The notes under the pieces: model-generated
Told to the model about the DNA's origin: nothing
The model's database searches: none
Seen by the model: only the letters and a program-made list of their open reading frames with translations
Shown: in pieces, positions 25,329 through 36,430 of the stretch
Layout of the letters: every line of letters starts with the position of its first letter
Position numbering within the stretch: position 1 is the first letter of the stretch
Program-made: the position numbers and the translations under genes
Source: an uncultured Bacteroidales bacterium
GTDB taxonomy: Bacteria > Bacteroidota > Bacteroidia > Bacteroidales > UBA11471
Direction: 5' to 3'
Length of the DNA: 49,828 nt
NCBI GenBank assembly: GCA_947625885.1
Contig: CANQQA010000021.1
Location: 1-49,828 of the forward strand

Positions 25329-27257
25329 TTATTTTCCCAAGTCTTCGTACATCATCAGCAGGTGCGAGGCGCTCCAACTGAAATGTGATGCCTGCAAGCG
25401 TTCGCCGTTGTGCGTGCCGTAGTTTTCATGGATAGGGGCATCTCCTGTCAGTCCTTGGCAACGGTCGAATACCTGCTGCGTATACCGATCGGCAAGCTCT
25501 TTGTAGCCGTAATTGCGCAAGCCTTTGATTGCCTGATAAGTCTGGTCGAGCCAGATAGGTCCTCTCCAATAACCGTTCGGATCACATTGCGGATTGTCGG
25601 CTGCGGCTGTCGGGAAAGGAATGTATGTCGAAAACTTGGTCGTGTCGGTAAACAAAGCGAGTGCTTTTTCCATTTGTTCTTTACTGGCTATTTGCACCCA
25701 AAACGGTGTATAGCCTTCACATGCAGGTTCTTCGATGAAACTTTCGTTGGGGATACGCCGGTCGCAGAACCAACCGATTTTATCGTCAAAGAAATAGTCT
25801 GCCACTTTATTGATATAGTCCGGTCCGTCGAACGTGTTGCCTGTAAGTTTGGCAAATTTCTTCAACAACCGGCATTCAAATGCCAGATAAGCGTTCAGGT
25901 CTATGCTTTCTTGGTTCAGGCTCCATGCGTCCGGACCGTTCTTCAACATTGTTGCCTGATCAAAACGGATAGCATTGTCCATGCCACTTTCCCATCGGGC
26001 TGCCTCCAACGTACCATCTGTGGCACCGAATTCACACATACCGTTGCGGTTATGGTCACGTTTCTTGTACCACCATTTATAATATGCTAACAGTTGGGGA
26101 TACATTTCTTTTACGAAAGCAGTGTCTTGGTTGTGTGCAAAGATTTCATCTACTGCCCAGCATACCAAAGGCGGTTTGCTGTCGCGAGCATTGTTTTCTG
26201 CCGGATTGGTATAGATGCAGTCGATAATCATGCCATCGGGCAGCTGATAATCGAACATGGCACGGATGTTATTTTTAGCCAGTTCGGGAGCGAAACGTGC
26301 CAGAGCTGCCGAGAAACGCCAGCTGTCCCATGCCCAGAAGCCAATGAAATAAGGTACGGCGTGGCTGGGAATAACCCCTTCGTGCAATAATCCTTCGCGG
26401 TGTGTACGCCAGTTGGATATCAAAGTAACAACCGATTTTACGGCAATCCGGTCGTATTCGTGTTTCAAGTCGTTGCGAAGGATTTTTTGCAGGTATTCTT
26501 GCCAACGTTCTGCATTGGCTGTCAATGCCGGTTGCGGGTTTTGCAGGAGGGCAATACTTCGCTGAGTACCAGAGGCAAGTTCTTCATCGGTGAAGTAGAA
26601 GGACAAAGCGACATAAGTCTGCCGGCAGTCTGGTTGGGTGTGTGCCGTATAGTGTTTCCCATCGCAGCTTAGTGTCACATCGGGCATAAAAGTCAGTTGC
26701 ACGATTTCCCCATTCGGGTGATATGCGGTGATGCTTTGGTTTTCTTGCTTCAATGTTACTTGGCTGTTCCATTCTTTGTCGTTGAAACTGAAACCGCAAT
26801 CGGTATCGCCGGATACTTGCAGCAACGCTGTCGTGTTGTTTACGAAATTCATTCGCTGTTCGATGCTCCCCGAAGCCGAAGAAGATTTCATATAGATTTC
26901 ACCGGGGAAGTAAGAGACAGAATCGGGTACCCATGCCTCTGTTTTGTCTGCGAAATGGACTTCTATGGCTGACAGGGCAAACCAGATACGATTGTCGATA
27001 CTGAACGGACCGCAAAAGCCGTTTATCCATTTCTCTGCTTGTGGAAGGGTAAAGCCCATCCACGAACCTGCATCGGTAAAACAGCCGACACGGCGTACGG
27101 TAGAGTCGGGTGTGAGTGAAATATCCAGTATATTCCCGAAATTATAGCGTAAGGCATCTGTCTGTAACTTTTCCATTGTTGGGGTACAGGCATAGAATCC
27201 GGTTGTCAGGCTGGCGAATAGCCAGATTTTGAAAATTGTCTTTTTCAAGGTAAACAT
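25329..27257 (-). CDS. GH63-like glycoside hydrolase lipoprotein (YgjK-type)
   Basis: The 642-residue protein has a lipoprotein-like signal with Cys24 (FYAC). The (alpha/alpha)6 catalytic domain shows GH63 motifs: FWAWDSWRFSAAL, QLPDGMIIDCIY, SKPPLVCWAVDE, WESGMDN with Asp427, YWRGPIWLDQTYQAIKGLR, and HENYG with Glu611. By comparison with E. coli YgjK the two acidic residues are the catalytic pair, and alpha-glucosidase-type inverting activity is expected. Substrate is unknown; GH37 trehalase is a less likely relative. It is the last gene of the PUL and is more AT-rich than the backbone, with a palindrome terminator just downstream. Confidence 0.85.
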   Translation of the reverse strand: MFTLKKTIFKIWLFASLTTGFYACTPTMEKLQTDALRYNFGNILDISLTPDSTVRRVGCFTDAGSWMGFTLPQAEKWINGFCGPFSIDNRIWFALSAIEVHFADKTEAWVPDSVSYFPGEIYMKSSSASGSIEQRMNFVNNTTALLQVSGDTDCGFSFNDKEWNSQVTLKQENQSITAYHPNGEIVQLTFMPDVTLSCDGKHYTAHTQPDCRQTYVALSFYFTDEELASGTQRSIALLQNPQPALTANAERWQEYLQKILRNDLKHEYDRIAVKSVVTLISNWRTHREGLLHEGVIPSHAVPYFIGFWAWDSWRFSAALARFAPELAKNNIRAMFDYQLPDGMIIDCIYTNPAENNARDSKPPLVCWAVDEIFAHNQDTAFVKEMYPQLLAYYKWWYKKRDHNRNGMCEFGATDGTLEAARWESGMDNAIRFDQATMLKNGPDAWSLNQESIDLNAYLAFECRLLKKFAKLTGNTFDGPDYINKVADYFFDDKIGWFCDRRIPNESFIEEPACEGYTPFWVQIASKEQMEKALALFTDTTKFSTYIPFPTAAADNPQCDPNGYWRGPIWLDQTYQAIKGLRNYGYKELADRYTQQVFDRCQGLTGDAPIHENYGTHNGERLQASHFSWSASHLLMMYEDLGK

Positions 27258-27363
27258 ATTATTCGATTCTTTAATTTGTTAAAATGAACATCTCCCAATG
27301 TCGGTAGATAAAACAGGCAACTTCTTTTAACCCCTTATTGGTAAAATGCAAACATTCATGATT

Positions 27364-30543
<3,180 letters not shown>

Positions 30544-30573
30544 TTAAGTTTTTAGACTTGTTGAGTGTCCTCT

Positions 30574-31176
30574 CTAAATCGAACAAAAAAAGGTTACTAA
30601 AAACGGCACGCTGAAATCTGTTACGAAACCGTGGAAGATGGATACTACGGCAAATTGTTGCCCTGCGCATTGGGTAATGACGGGCAGAGTAGTATCTGCC
30701 GTAGTAGCTCCTCCTGCGGATATCGGTGCCAGATTGCCGAACCAGCGGACCAACAAGGGCGCGCACAGTAGTGTGATAATTTCACGCAGAATGTTTGACA
30801 ACAAGGCGATTGTGCCCAATTCGGGACCTTTGTATTCGGTGATGAAGATGCTTGACAGCGAATAGTAGCCGAAGCCGGCGCCTACTGCCATACATTCGGG
30901 AGCGCTGCGGTGCGGAAGCAATAAACTTACCAAGGCAGTTGCCGATAGTGTGCCTATAATCGTCATGATTGGCAAAAACACTAACCGTGGATTCAGCCTG
31001 CGGAAGTTTTTCAAGGTCTGAGGGTCATTGCCGATACTTAGACCTACGCAGAACATCAAAGCGCATAGGGTATAGAAGCTGATGTCGGTCTTTTCGATAT
31101 CGAAAGGAATGGCGTGGAACAATCCGCAGATGCAGCCCAAGGCAAAGAAACCTACGATAATCAAACTGCCTTTCAT
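30574..31176 (-). CDS. LysO-family lysine exporter, C-terminal part
   Basis: The 200-residue membrane protein matches the C-terminal two-thirds of E. coli LysO (YbjE, DUF340), with about five membrane segments. Conserved patterns include ALMFCVGLSIGNDP, GAGFGYYSLSSIFITEY and LREIITLLCAPLLVRWFG, and it ends DFSVPFLVTFFCSI. The N-terminal part is encoded by the gene just before it, which overlaps it by 4 bp (ATGA type), so both must be made together to form one exporter. LysO removes excess L-lysine from the cytosol. Its place inside a PUL between SusD and the beta-galactosidase is unexpected. Confidence 0.9.
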   Translation of the reverse strand: MKGSLIIVGFFALGCICGLFHAIPFDIEKTDISFYTLCALMFCVGLSIGNDPQTLKNFRRLNPRLVFLPIMTIIGTLSATALVSLLLPHRSAPECMAVGAGFGYYSLSSIFITEYKGPELGTIALLSNILREIITLLCAPLLVRWFGNLAPISAGGATTADTTLPVITQCAGQQFAVVSIFHGFVTDFSVPFLVTFFCSI

Positions 31177-31451
31177 GTTTCGTCTCCTTTCCTCTTATAT
31201 AATATTTTCCATAAGAGCCACGCAGTCAGGCAGCTTCCGAGAACGGCGGCTATGGTAAGAGTCAAAGCCTCCACCCCTAATGTGGCAAGTCCTTCGATAA
31301 TCTGTTTGTTATCCCCGACTTCTATGCCCAGCAAGAACAGCAGTACCCAGATCAATGCTGTGATAATGCCGTGTATTCTTGGCAACTGCCGCTTGCGGAG
31401 CAAGAAACCGATGCCCATACCTCCTAACATAAGTCCGATAACTGTAAACAT
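31173..31451 (-). CDS. LysO-family lysine exporter, N-terminal part
   Basis: The 92-residue protein has about three membrane segments and matches the start of LysO (MFTVIGLMLGGMGIGFLLRK, then WVLLFLLGIEVGDNKQII). It ends in a charged tail (YKRKGDET) that overlaps the start of the C-terminal part by 4 bp. There is no sign of a frameshift within the pair: each has its own start, so the split looks stable. It lies 80 bp downstream of the SusD-like gene, after a hairpin. Confidence 0.88.
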   Translation of the reverse strand: MFTVIGLMLGGMGIGFLLRKRQLPRIHGIITALIWVLLFLLGIEVGDNKQIIEGLATLGVEALTLTIAAVLGSCLTAWLLWKILYKRKGDET

Positions 31452-31476
31452 AATCCTTTATTTTTGTCTTTTTCGG

Positions 31477-31484
31477 CAAAAATA
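31477..31484 (-). promoter_or_regulatory. Possible internal -7 box for the LysO pair
   Basis: The minus strand reads TATTTTTG, a match to TAnnTTTG, but no good -33 box is found. It could give independent expression of the distal PUL genes. Confidence 0.3.
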
Positions 31485-31490
31485 ATCAAT

Positions 31491-31522
31491 CCCGTCCGAA
31501 ATTTCTTTATTATTCGGACGGG
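31491..31522 (-). repeat. Hairpin between the SusD-like gene and LysO
   Basis: Ten-bp arms CCCGTCCGAA and TTCGGACGGG (31491-31500 and 31513-31522) enclose a 12-nt AT loop, starting about 10 bp after the SusD-like stop. The T run after it on the minus strand is broken. It could be a partial terminator or an RNA-stabilising hairpin that sets higher levels of SusC/SusD than of distal genes. Confidence 0.6.
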
Positions 31523-31531
31523 GAAAGAGAA

Positions 31532-33046
31532 TTATTGTTGAACAGACGGGTTCGCGTCAAGCTCCCATTTCGGTATCGGGTAGAACAACTTACTGTTGTC
31601 AAATCCCGTGCGCCCTGCCGCTTGCATTCGTTCGGCTGTTACCTGCCAACGGCGCATGTCATACCAACGGTAGCTTTCCAACGGAAATTCCAAGATACGT
31701 TCATGTTCTATTTGAGCTTTCACGGTTTCGTAGCTGCTGTTGTTAGGAATACCCTCCATGCCTCCGTGGGTGGTGCGTACTTCGTTGATGTAAGGAATGG
31801 CTTCACTGGTTTGACCTTGTTCGTTCAATGTTTCTGCCATCATCAGCAATACGTTGGCGTAACGCATGAGTGGAATGTTGAAGTCGCATGATTCCTGCAT
31901 GTCTTCTGCTGTCGGGCTGATAAATTTGCGGAAAACGGGTTTGTCGATTGTGAAACGTTCATCGTAGTCTTGACCTAATACTTTGCCGGTTCCGTCATTA
32001 TAATACGGACAACGGAAGAACAGGGTGTTGTACATACGGTTGTCATACAATCCGTCGGCTTTCTCTCCTTCTTTCATATATTCTTCCACGAGCATATCGC
32101 TGGGCAGTATTTCGTCCCAGCCTCCCAGTTCGGTTGCCCCCATCCATTGGTTGATGTAAGAATAGTGTCTCGAGCCGTTTGCTTTACTTGCCGAGTATTG
32201 CGCTTCAAAGATGGATTCGGGGCAATTCTTGTTGGTGCCATTGAACATACCGATAAGATTGTCGCCACTTACCAATGCATATTCGCCGCTATTGATGACT
32301 TGACGGAACGCATCGGCAGCTTCGGTCAGGTAAGTCGTTTTTTGTGCGGATTCTTCGTAAGCGCGGGTCAGATAAGCCAGACCTAAATAAGAGTAAGCTG
32401 TACCGCTTGTTGCGCGTCCCAGTTCATCAACGTTACGTGACAGAGGCAGATTGGTGGCTTGTTTCAGTTCTTCAATGATGAAGTCCCAACATACCGTACG
32501 TTCGGACAGCGGTTTGTTCAATTGGTCGGTTTCGGTAATGTATTCGTCACGGATGATGATTTTTTCCCAGTTCAGCAACAACATCAGGTGATAGTAGCCG
32601 CGTAGGAAATGTGCTTCATCTAAGATAATGTTACGGGTGTTTTCGTCGATTTGTTCTGCTGAAATGTTGGGAACATTGGCAATGACTTGGTTGGCGAAAT
32701 TGATTCCCCGACAAAAATCTTGGTAGTAATACGAAAATTGTGTGTTGCCATTAGTATACGTGAAATTATACAAAGCCACCCATTGGTCGTAGTTTCCAGC
32801 ATCGCTGCCCAAGTTTACAATGTCGGCACGATATTCTTCGGTTGGCCAACGTACTTCGCTGGTGGCGTAAGAGTCGCCATGATACAATTGCGAATAAACG
32901 GCAGCCAAACCGGCTTCGGCGTCTGATTGGTCTCTCCAATAATTGCCGGTGGTCAGTTCGTCCGGTGAGCTGACTGTCAGGAAGTCCTCGCATGAAGTGA
33001 ATGACAAGGCGAGGCATATACTTGTTAATGATAAAAACGTTTTCAT
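31532..33046 (-). CDS. SusD-like glycan-binding lipoprotein
   Basis: The 504-residue protein has a lipoprotein signal with Cys19 (SFTSCEDFL), followed by the typical SusD start LTVSSPDELTTGNYWRDQSDAEAGLAAVYSQL. TPR-like helices and the C-terminal ESYRWYDMRRW motif are those of RagB/SusD proteins. It caps the SusC-like channel at the outer surface and binds incoming oligosaccharides. The gene begins 21 bp after susC and clearly belongs to the same transcript. Ligand cannot be read from sequence. Confidence 0.96.
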   Translation of the reverse strand: MKTFLSLTSICLALSFTSCEDFLTVSSPDELTTGNYWRDQSDAEAGLAAVYSQLYHGDSYATSEVRWPTEEYRADIVNLGSDAGNYDQWVALYNFTYTNGNTQFSYYYQDFCRGINFANQVIANVPNISAEQIDENTRNIILDEAHFLRGYYHLMLLLNWEKIIIRDEYITETDQLNKPLSERTVCWDFIIEELKQATNLPLSRNVDELGRATSGTAYSYLGLAYLTRAYEESAQKTTYLTEAADAFRQVINSGEYALVSGDNLIGMFNGTNKNCPESIFEAQYSASKANGSRHYSYINQWMGATELGGWDEILPSDMLVEEYMKEGEKADGLYDNRMYNTLFFRCPYYNDGTGKVLGQDYDERFTIDKPVFRKFISPTAEDMQESCDFNIPLMRYANVLLMMAETLNEQGQTSEAIPYINEVRTTHGGMEGIPNNSSYETVKAQIEHERILEFPLESYRWYDMRRWQVTAERMQAAGRTGFDNSKLFYPIPKWELDANPSVQQ

Positions 33047-33067
33047 ATGTATGTGTTTTTATAAAGG

Positions 33068-36000
33068 TTAGAAAATCAGTTGAGCACCTACGGTGAACGA
33101 ACGGGTGAAGGGATAGATGTAGCTGTCGATGCCGGTATCCAGCGGGCTGCTGCGGGCAAACTCGGGATCGGTGCCCGAATACTTTGTAATTGTGAACAGA
33201 TTTTCTCCACTGATGTAGAAACGCAATCTTTCGATGTGTATCTTTTGCAGCAGCAAGGTCGGTAGGCTATATCCTAATTGTGCTTGACGCAGGCGTACGA
33301 AATTCCCCTTTTCCAAAAAACGATCTGATTCACGAGCGTTGCGGTTCGGGTCGTTTAATACGGCGCGAGGTGTGTCGGTATTTGTATTGCTCGGTGTCCA
33401 TGCGTCCAGTACACTGGTCAGCATATTGCCCGGTGTCTGCATACTTTCGTAATAGTAGCGGTTGCCGTTGAACAACTTGTGTCCCCATGCGCTGCCGAAG
33501 TCCAAGGACAGGTCGAAACCTTTGTAACTTGCCGAGAAGTTGAAGTTGGCTTCCACTTTCGGAATACCTGTACCACAATATTCCCGGTCGCTTTCATCTA
33601 ATACGCCGTCTCCGTTGATGTCTTTGAAGCGAATGTCTCCTGCTTTTGCATTGGGTTGCAGTGGTTCGCCTTGTGCGTTTACATAGGCGGCTGCTTCTGC
33701 ATCGCTTTGGAAAATACCGTCGGTGCGATACAGGTAGAAAGCACTGATAGGTTTACCTTCCATGGCGTATGCCGGCGTATAGTCGGTGCCGTATATCAAA
33801 CCGGTGCAATACAATGCTTGTCCTTCGTCGGCAAGATTTACTACTTCGTTGTGAGTGGTACTCAGGTTGAATCCGATGCTATAATTGAAGTCTTTTACTT
33901 TGTCTGCCCAAGTGATTTCCAATTCAAAACCACGGTTGCGGATTTTGCCGACATTCAGAATCGGGTTCTCATATCCGGCAGAAGGTGGAAGACGTTTGGT
34001 GATAAGCAAATCTTCTGTTTGGTTGATATAGTAGTTGAGGCTACCCGTCAGTCGCTTATGGAACATTGCATAGTCGAAGCCGATGTTTTTTGTATCGGTC
34101 GTTTCCCATTTCAGGTCGTTACGTGGCATATCCCAAGCGATGGAGCCTGCCCATGGGTTGCTTCCACTTCCTTGTACGTAGCCGCCATAATACGTGTTAT
34201 AAGTAGAAATCAAGGCTTGGAAGTCGTAATAGCCCAAAGCGCTTTCGTTACCCAGACGTCCCCAGCTGACACGGAATTTCAAGTTGTCGACAAATGTATT
34301 TTTAGGGAAGAATTTTTCTTGACTGATTTGCCAGCCGAAAGCTACTGAGGGGAAACACCCCCAACGGTTGTCCTTGCCAAACTTGGAAGAACCATCGTAA
34401 CGGATAGTCGCTTGTACCAAGTAGCGGTCATTGTAATTATAGTTGATACGACCGAAGAAAGAAGCCCGGTTGTAAGTCCATTCTGTTCCGTTGCCCGAAT
34501 AGGTACCGCCTTTTCCGGCATTGATGGTTGGAAAGTTCGGGTCGAGGAAGCCCGCAGGAACATTTGTGGAAACAAGGTTTCCGTTACTATCTACGGTATA
34601 TTGGGTAGCAAACCCTTCTACACCTACACCGTTGTTACGTTGCTTGGTTGCCGTGATTGATGAACCGACCATGACATTCAAGCTGTTTTTCCTGAACTCT
34701 TTGTTGAAATTCAACACATTATCGAAAGTTTGTTCTTCCCAGTAATAAGTCGATTCCGAACTGTACGGATACAAATTGGGCTGGTTGCCATTGGATATGT
34801 AATCGGGATAGTGCTCATTCTGGCGATAGTGTGTGCCGCGGTAAGCATAACTGGTCTTAAAGTTCAGCCACGGGGCGAAGCGGATACCGAGTGCGGCATT
34901 CGCCGTCATATAATAATAACGTTCTGTTTCTTTATGGTAATAATAGTCTGCCATCGGGTTGTTATTCACCGGAAGTCCTTGAGAAGCAGTCAGACCGAAA
35001 CCATATTTTTCATTTTCATCATATACAGGGACCAACGGTGAGATGTTGTACATCTCGCGCAGAGAATAGGTCGGTTGGAGGTTTTTCGTATAACGGAAGC
35101 CCAAATTGGCGTCTATGTCAAAGATGTATTTGCTCATGTGCATCTTCATGCGGGCATTGTCTTGACGGAAATCATTGCCCAGAAAGATTCCTCTTTCATC
35201 TGCGTGGTTGTAAGAAGCCGAGTACTGTGCTGTTTCACCGCCTCCACGTACGCTGAGCATGTAATTTTGCGCGAAACCGTTACGCATCATTTCGTCTTGC
35301 CAATCGGTATCTATGCCTGTATCGCCGGTGCAGTAAGCCGGAATATCTGCTGCTCGTCCTGCGTTTTCATACATGGTCTTAATCATGGACTTGTATTGTT
35401 CCGCATTGACAAACTTTTGTTTCTTGGCTGCATTGGTAAAACTCAAATACGTATTGAAGTCGATATGTGTTTTTCCTTTCTTACCGTTTTTGGTCGTGAT
35501 GATGATGACGCCGTTGGCGGCAACTGAGCCGTAGATGGCTGCGGCTGCACCGTCTTTCAGGATTTCCATAGATTGAATATCTACGGGGTTAATGCCGTTG
35601 ATGTCGCCGGGGAACCCATCAATGATGTACAGCGGTTCATTGTTGCCGAATGACTTTACACCACGGATTTTAACCGAAACGCCTGCACCGGCATTACCGC
35701 CCGAACGCATGATATTCACACCGGCCACTTTCCCTTGCAGGGCTTCAGCCGGATTGGTTGTCGTACGTTTGATTAGTTCGTCGGTATCTACCGATGAAAT
35801 CGCACCCGTCATGTCGCTTTTTTTCATCGTACCGTAGCCGATAACGACGATTTCGTCCAACATTTCAGTGTCCTCTTTCAACATAATCTTAAAAGAGGTC
35901 TTGTTGTTGACCGGAATCTCTTGTGTTTCTAAGCCTACATAAGAGATGACCAGTGTGCCTTGGGGAGACACCTTCAAGGTGAAGTTGCCGTCAGTGTCTG

Positions 36001-36175
36001 TAAAGGCACCGTTGGTAGTCCCTTTTTCCAATACGCTTGCTCCGATAATTGTCATACCGGAGGGATCTAATACTGTTCCTTTTACTTGGATTGTCTGTGC
36101 AAGTCCCGAAGCCGGAAGCAGTAAAGCCAGCAAGAATGTCCATTGCCATGCTTTCACTCGAATCTTGTTTTTCAT
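33068..36175 (-). CDS. SusC-like TonB-dependent outer-membrane transporter
   Basis: The 1035-residue importer has a signal peptide ending near GLAQ, a carboxypeptidase-regulatory-like domain (about 28-110), the TonB-interaction box DEIVVIGYG, a plug (about 110-230) and a 22-strand barrel ending FTVGAQLIF. ATG 36175 was chosen because the predicted promoter (36215-36222) puts transcription near 36210, inside any longer reading frame, and because this start gives a normal signal peptide. It works with the SusD-like lid to import oligosaccharides using TonB energy. Candidate operator repeats at 36256-36359 lie upstream. Confidence 0.96.
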   Translation of the reverse strand: MKNKIRVKAWQWTFLLALLLPASGLAQTIQVKGTVLDPSGMTIIGASVLEKGTTNGAFTDTDGNFTLKVSPQGTLVISYVGLETQEIPVNNKTSFKIMLKEDTEMLDEIVVIGYGTMKKSDMTGAISSVDTDELIKRTTTNPAEALQGKVAGVNIMRSGGNAGAGVSVKIRGVKSFGNNEPLYIIDGFPGDINGINPVDIQSMEILKDGAAAAIYGSVAANGVIIITTKNGKKGKTHIDFNTYLSFTNAAKKQKFVNAEQYKSMIKTMYENAGRAADIPAYCTGDTGIDTDWQDEMMRNGFAQNYMLSVRGGGETAQYSASYNHADERGIFLGNDFRQDNARMKMHMSKYIFDIDANLGFRYTKNLQPTYSLREMYNISPLVPVYDENEKYGFGLTASQGLPVNNNPMADYYYHKETERYYYMTANAALGIRFAPWLNFKTSYAYRGTHYRQNEHYPDYISNGNQPNLYPYSSESTYYWEEQTFDNVLNFNKEFRKNSLNVMVGSSITATKQRNNGVGVEGFATQYTVDSNGNLVSTNVPAGFLDPNFPTINAGKGGTYSGNGTEWTYNRASFFGRINYNYNDRYLVQATIRYDGSSKFGKDNRWGCFPSVAFGWQISQEKFFPKNTFVDNLKFRVSWGRLGNESALGYYDFQALISTYNTYYGGYVQGSGSNPWAGSIAWDMPRNDLKWETTDTKNIGFDYAMFHKRLTGSLNYYINQTEDLLITKRLPPSAGYENPILNVGKIRNRGFELEITWADKVKDFNYSIGFNLSTTHNEVVNLADEGQALYCTGLIYGTDYTPAYAMEGKPISAFYLYRTDGIFQSDAEAAAYVNAQGEPLQPNAKAGDIRFKDINGDGVLDESDREYCGTGIPKVEANFNFSASYKGFDLSLDFGSAWGHKLFNGNRYYYESMQTPGNMLTSVLDAWTPSNTNTDTPRAVLNDPNRNARESDRFLEKGNFVRLRQAQLGYSLPTLLLQKIHIERLRFYISGENLFTITKYSGTDPEFARSSPLDTGIDSYIYPFTRSFTVGAQLIF

Positions 36176-36214
36176 TGTTTTTTTAGTAAAGGTTTGTTTG
36201 CTTTTTGACATGAG

Positions 36215-36222
36215 CAAATATG
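36215..36222 (-). promoter_or_regulatory. Predicted -7 box of the PUL operon
   Basis: The minus strand reads CATATTTG, one mismatch from TAnnTTTG. No TTTG-like -33 box lies at the proper distance, as expected for an activator-dependent promoter. The leader to 36175 would be about 35 nt. Confidence 0.5.
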
Positions 36223-36255
36223 TGAAAAAGAAAAAGGAATGAATGTTTTTATTTG

Positions 36256-36359
36256 CTACAAACTATCTACACAGTGAACTTTGTAGTATATTTAATATCT
36301 ACAATAAGAAATGTATTTATCTGATAATAATATTATTACTTTTATTTATTGTATCTACA
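36256..36359. promoter_or_regulatory. Candidate operator: repeated TATCTACA sites
   Basis: Exact TATCTACA copies lie at 36264-36271, 36296-36303 and 36352-36359. An extra CTACA at 36256-36260 is 11 bp, about one helical turn, from the CTACA of the first copy. TGTAG at 36282-36286 forms an inverted pair with 36267-36271. All are just upstream of the predicted susC promoter and downstream of the SusR-like regulator gene, so they are likely sites for that regulator. Confidence 0.55.
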
Positions 36360-36430
36360 AAAAGATGTTTTACTCCTCTTGCAAAAAGACGGAGCTTCAA
36401 GTGCCATGGAAGTCTGTGTCAGAAAGTTTT

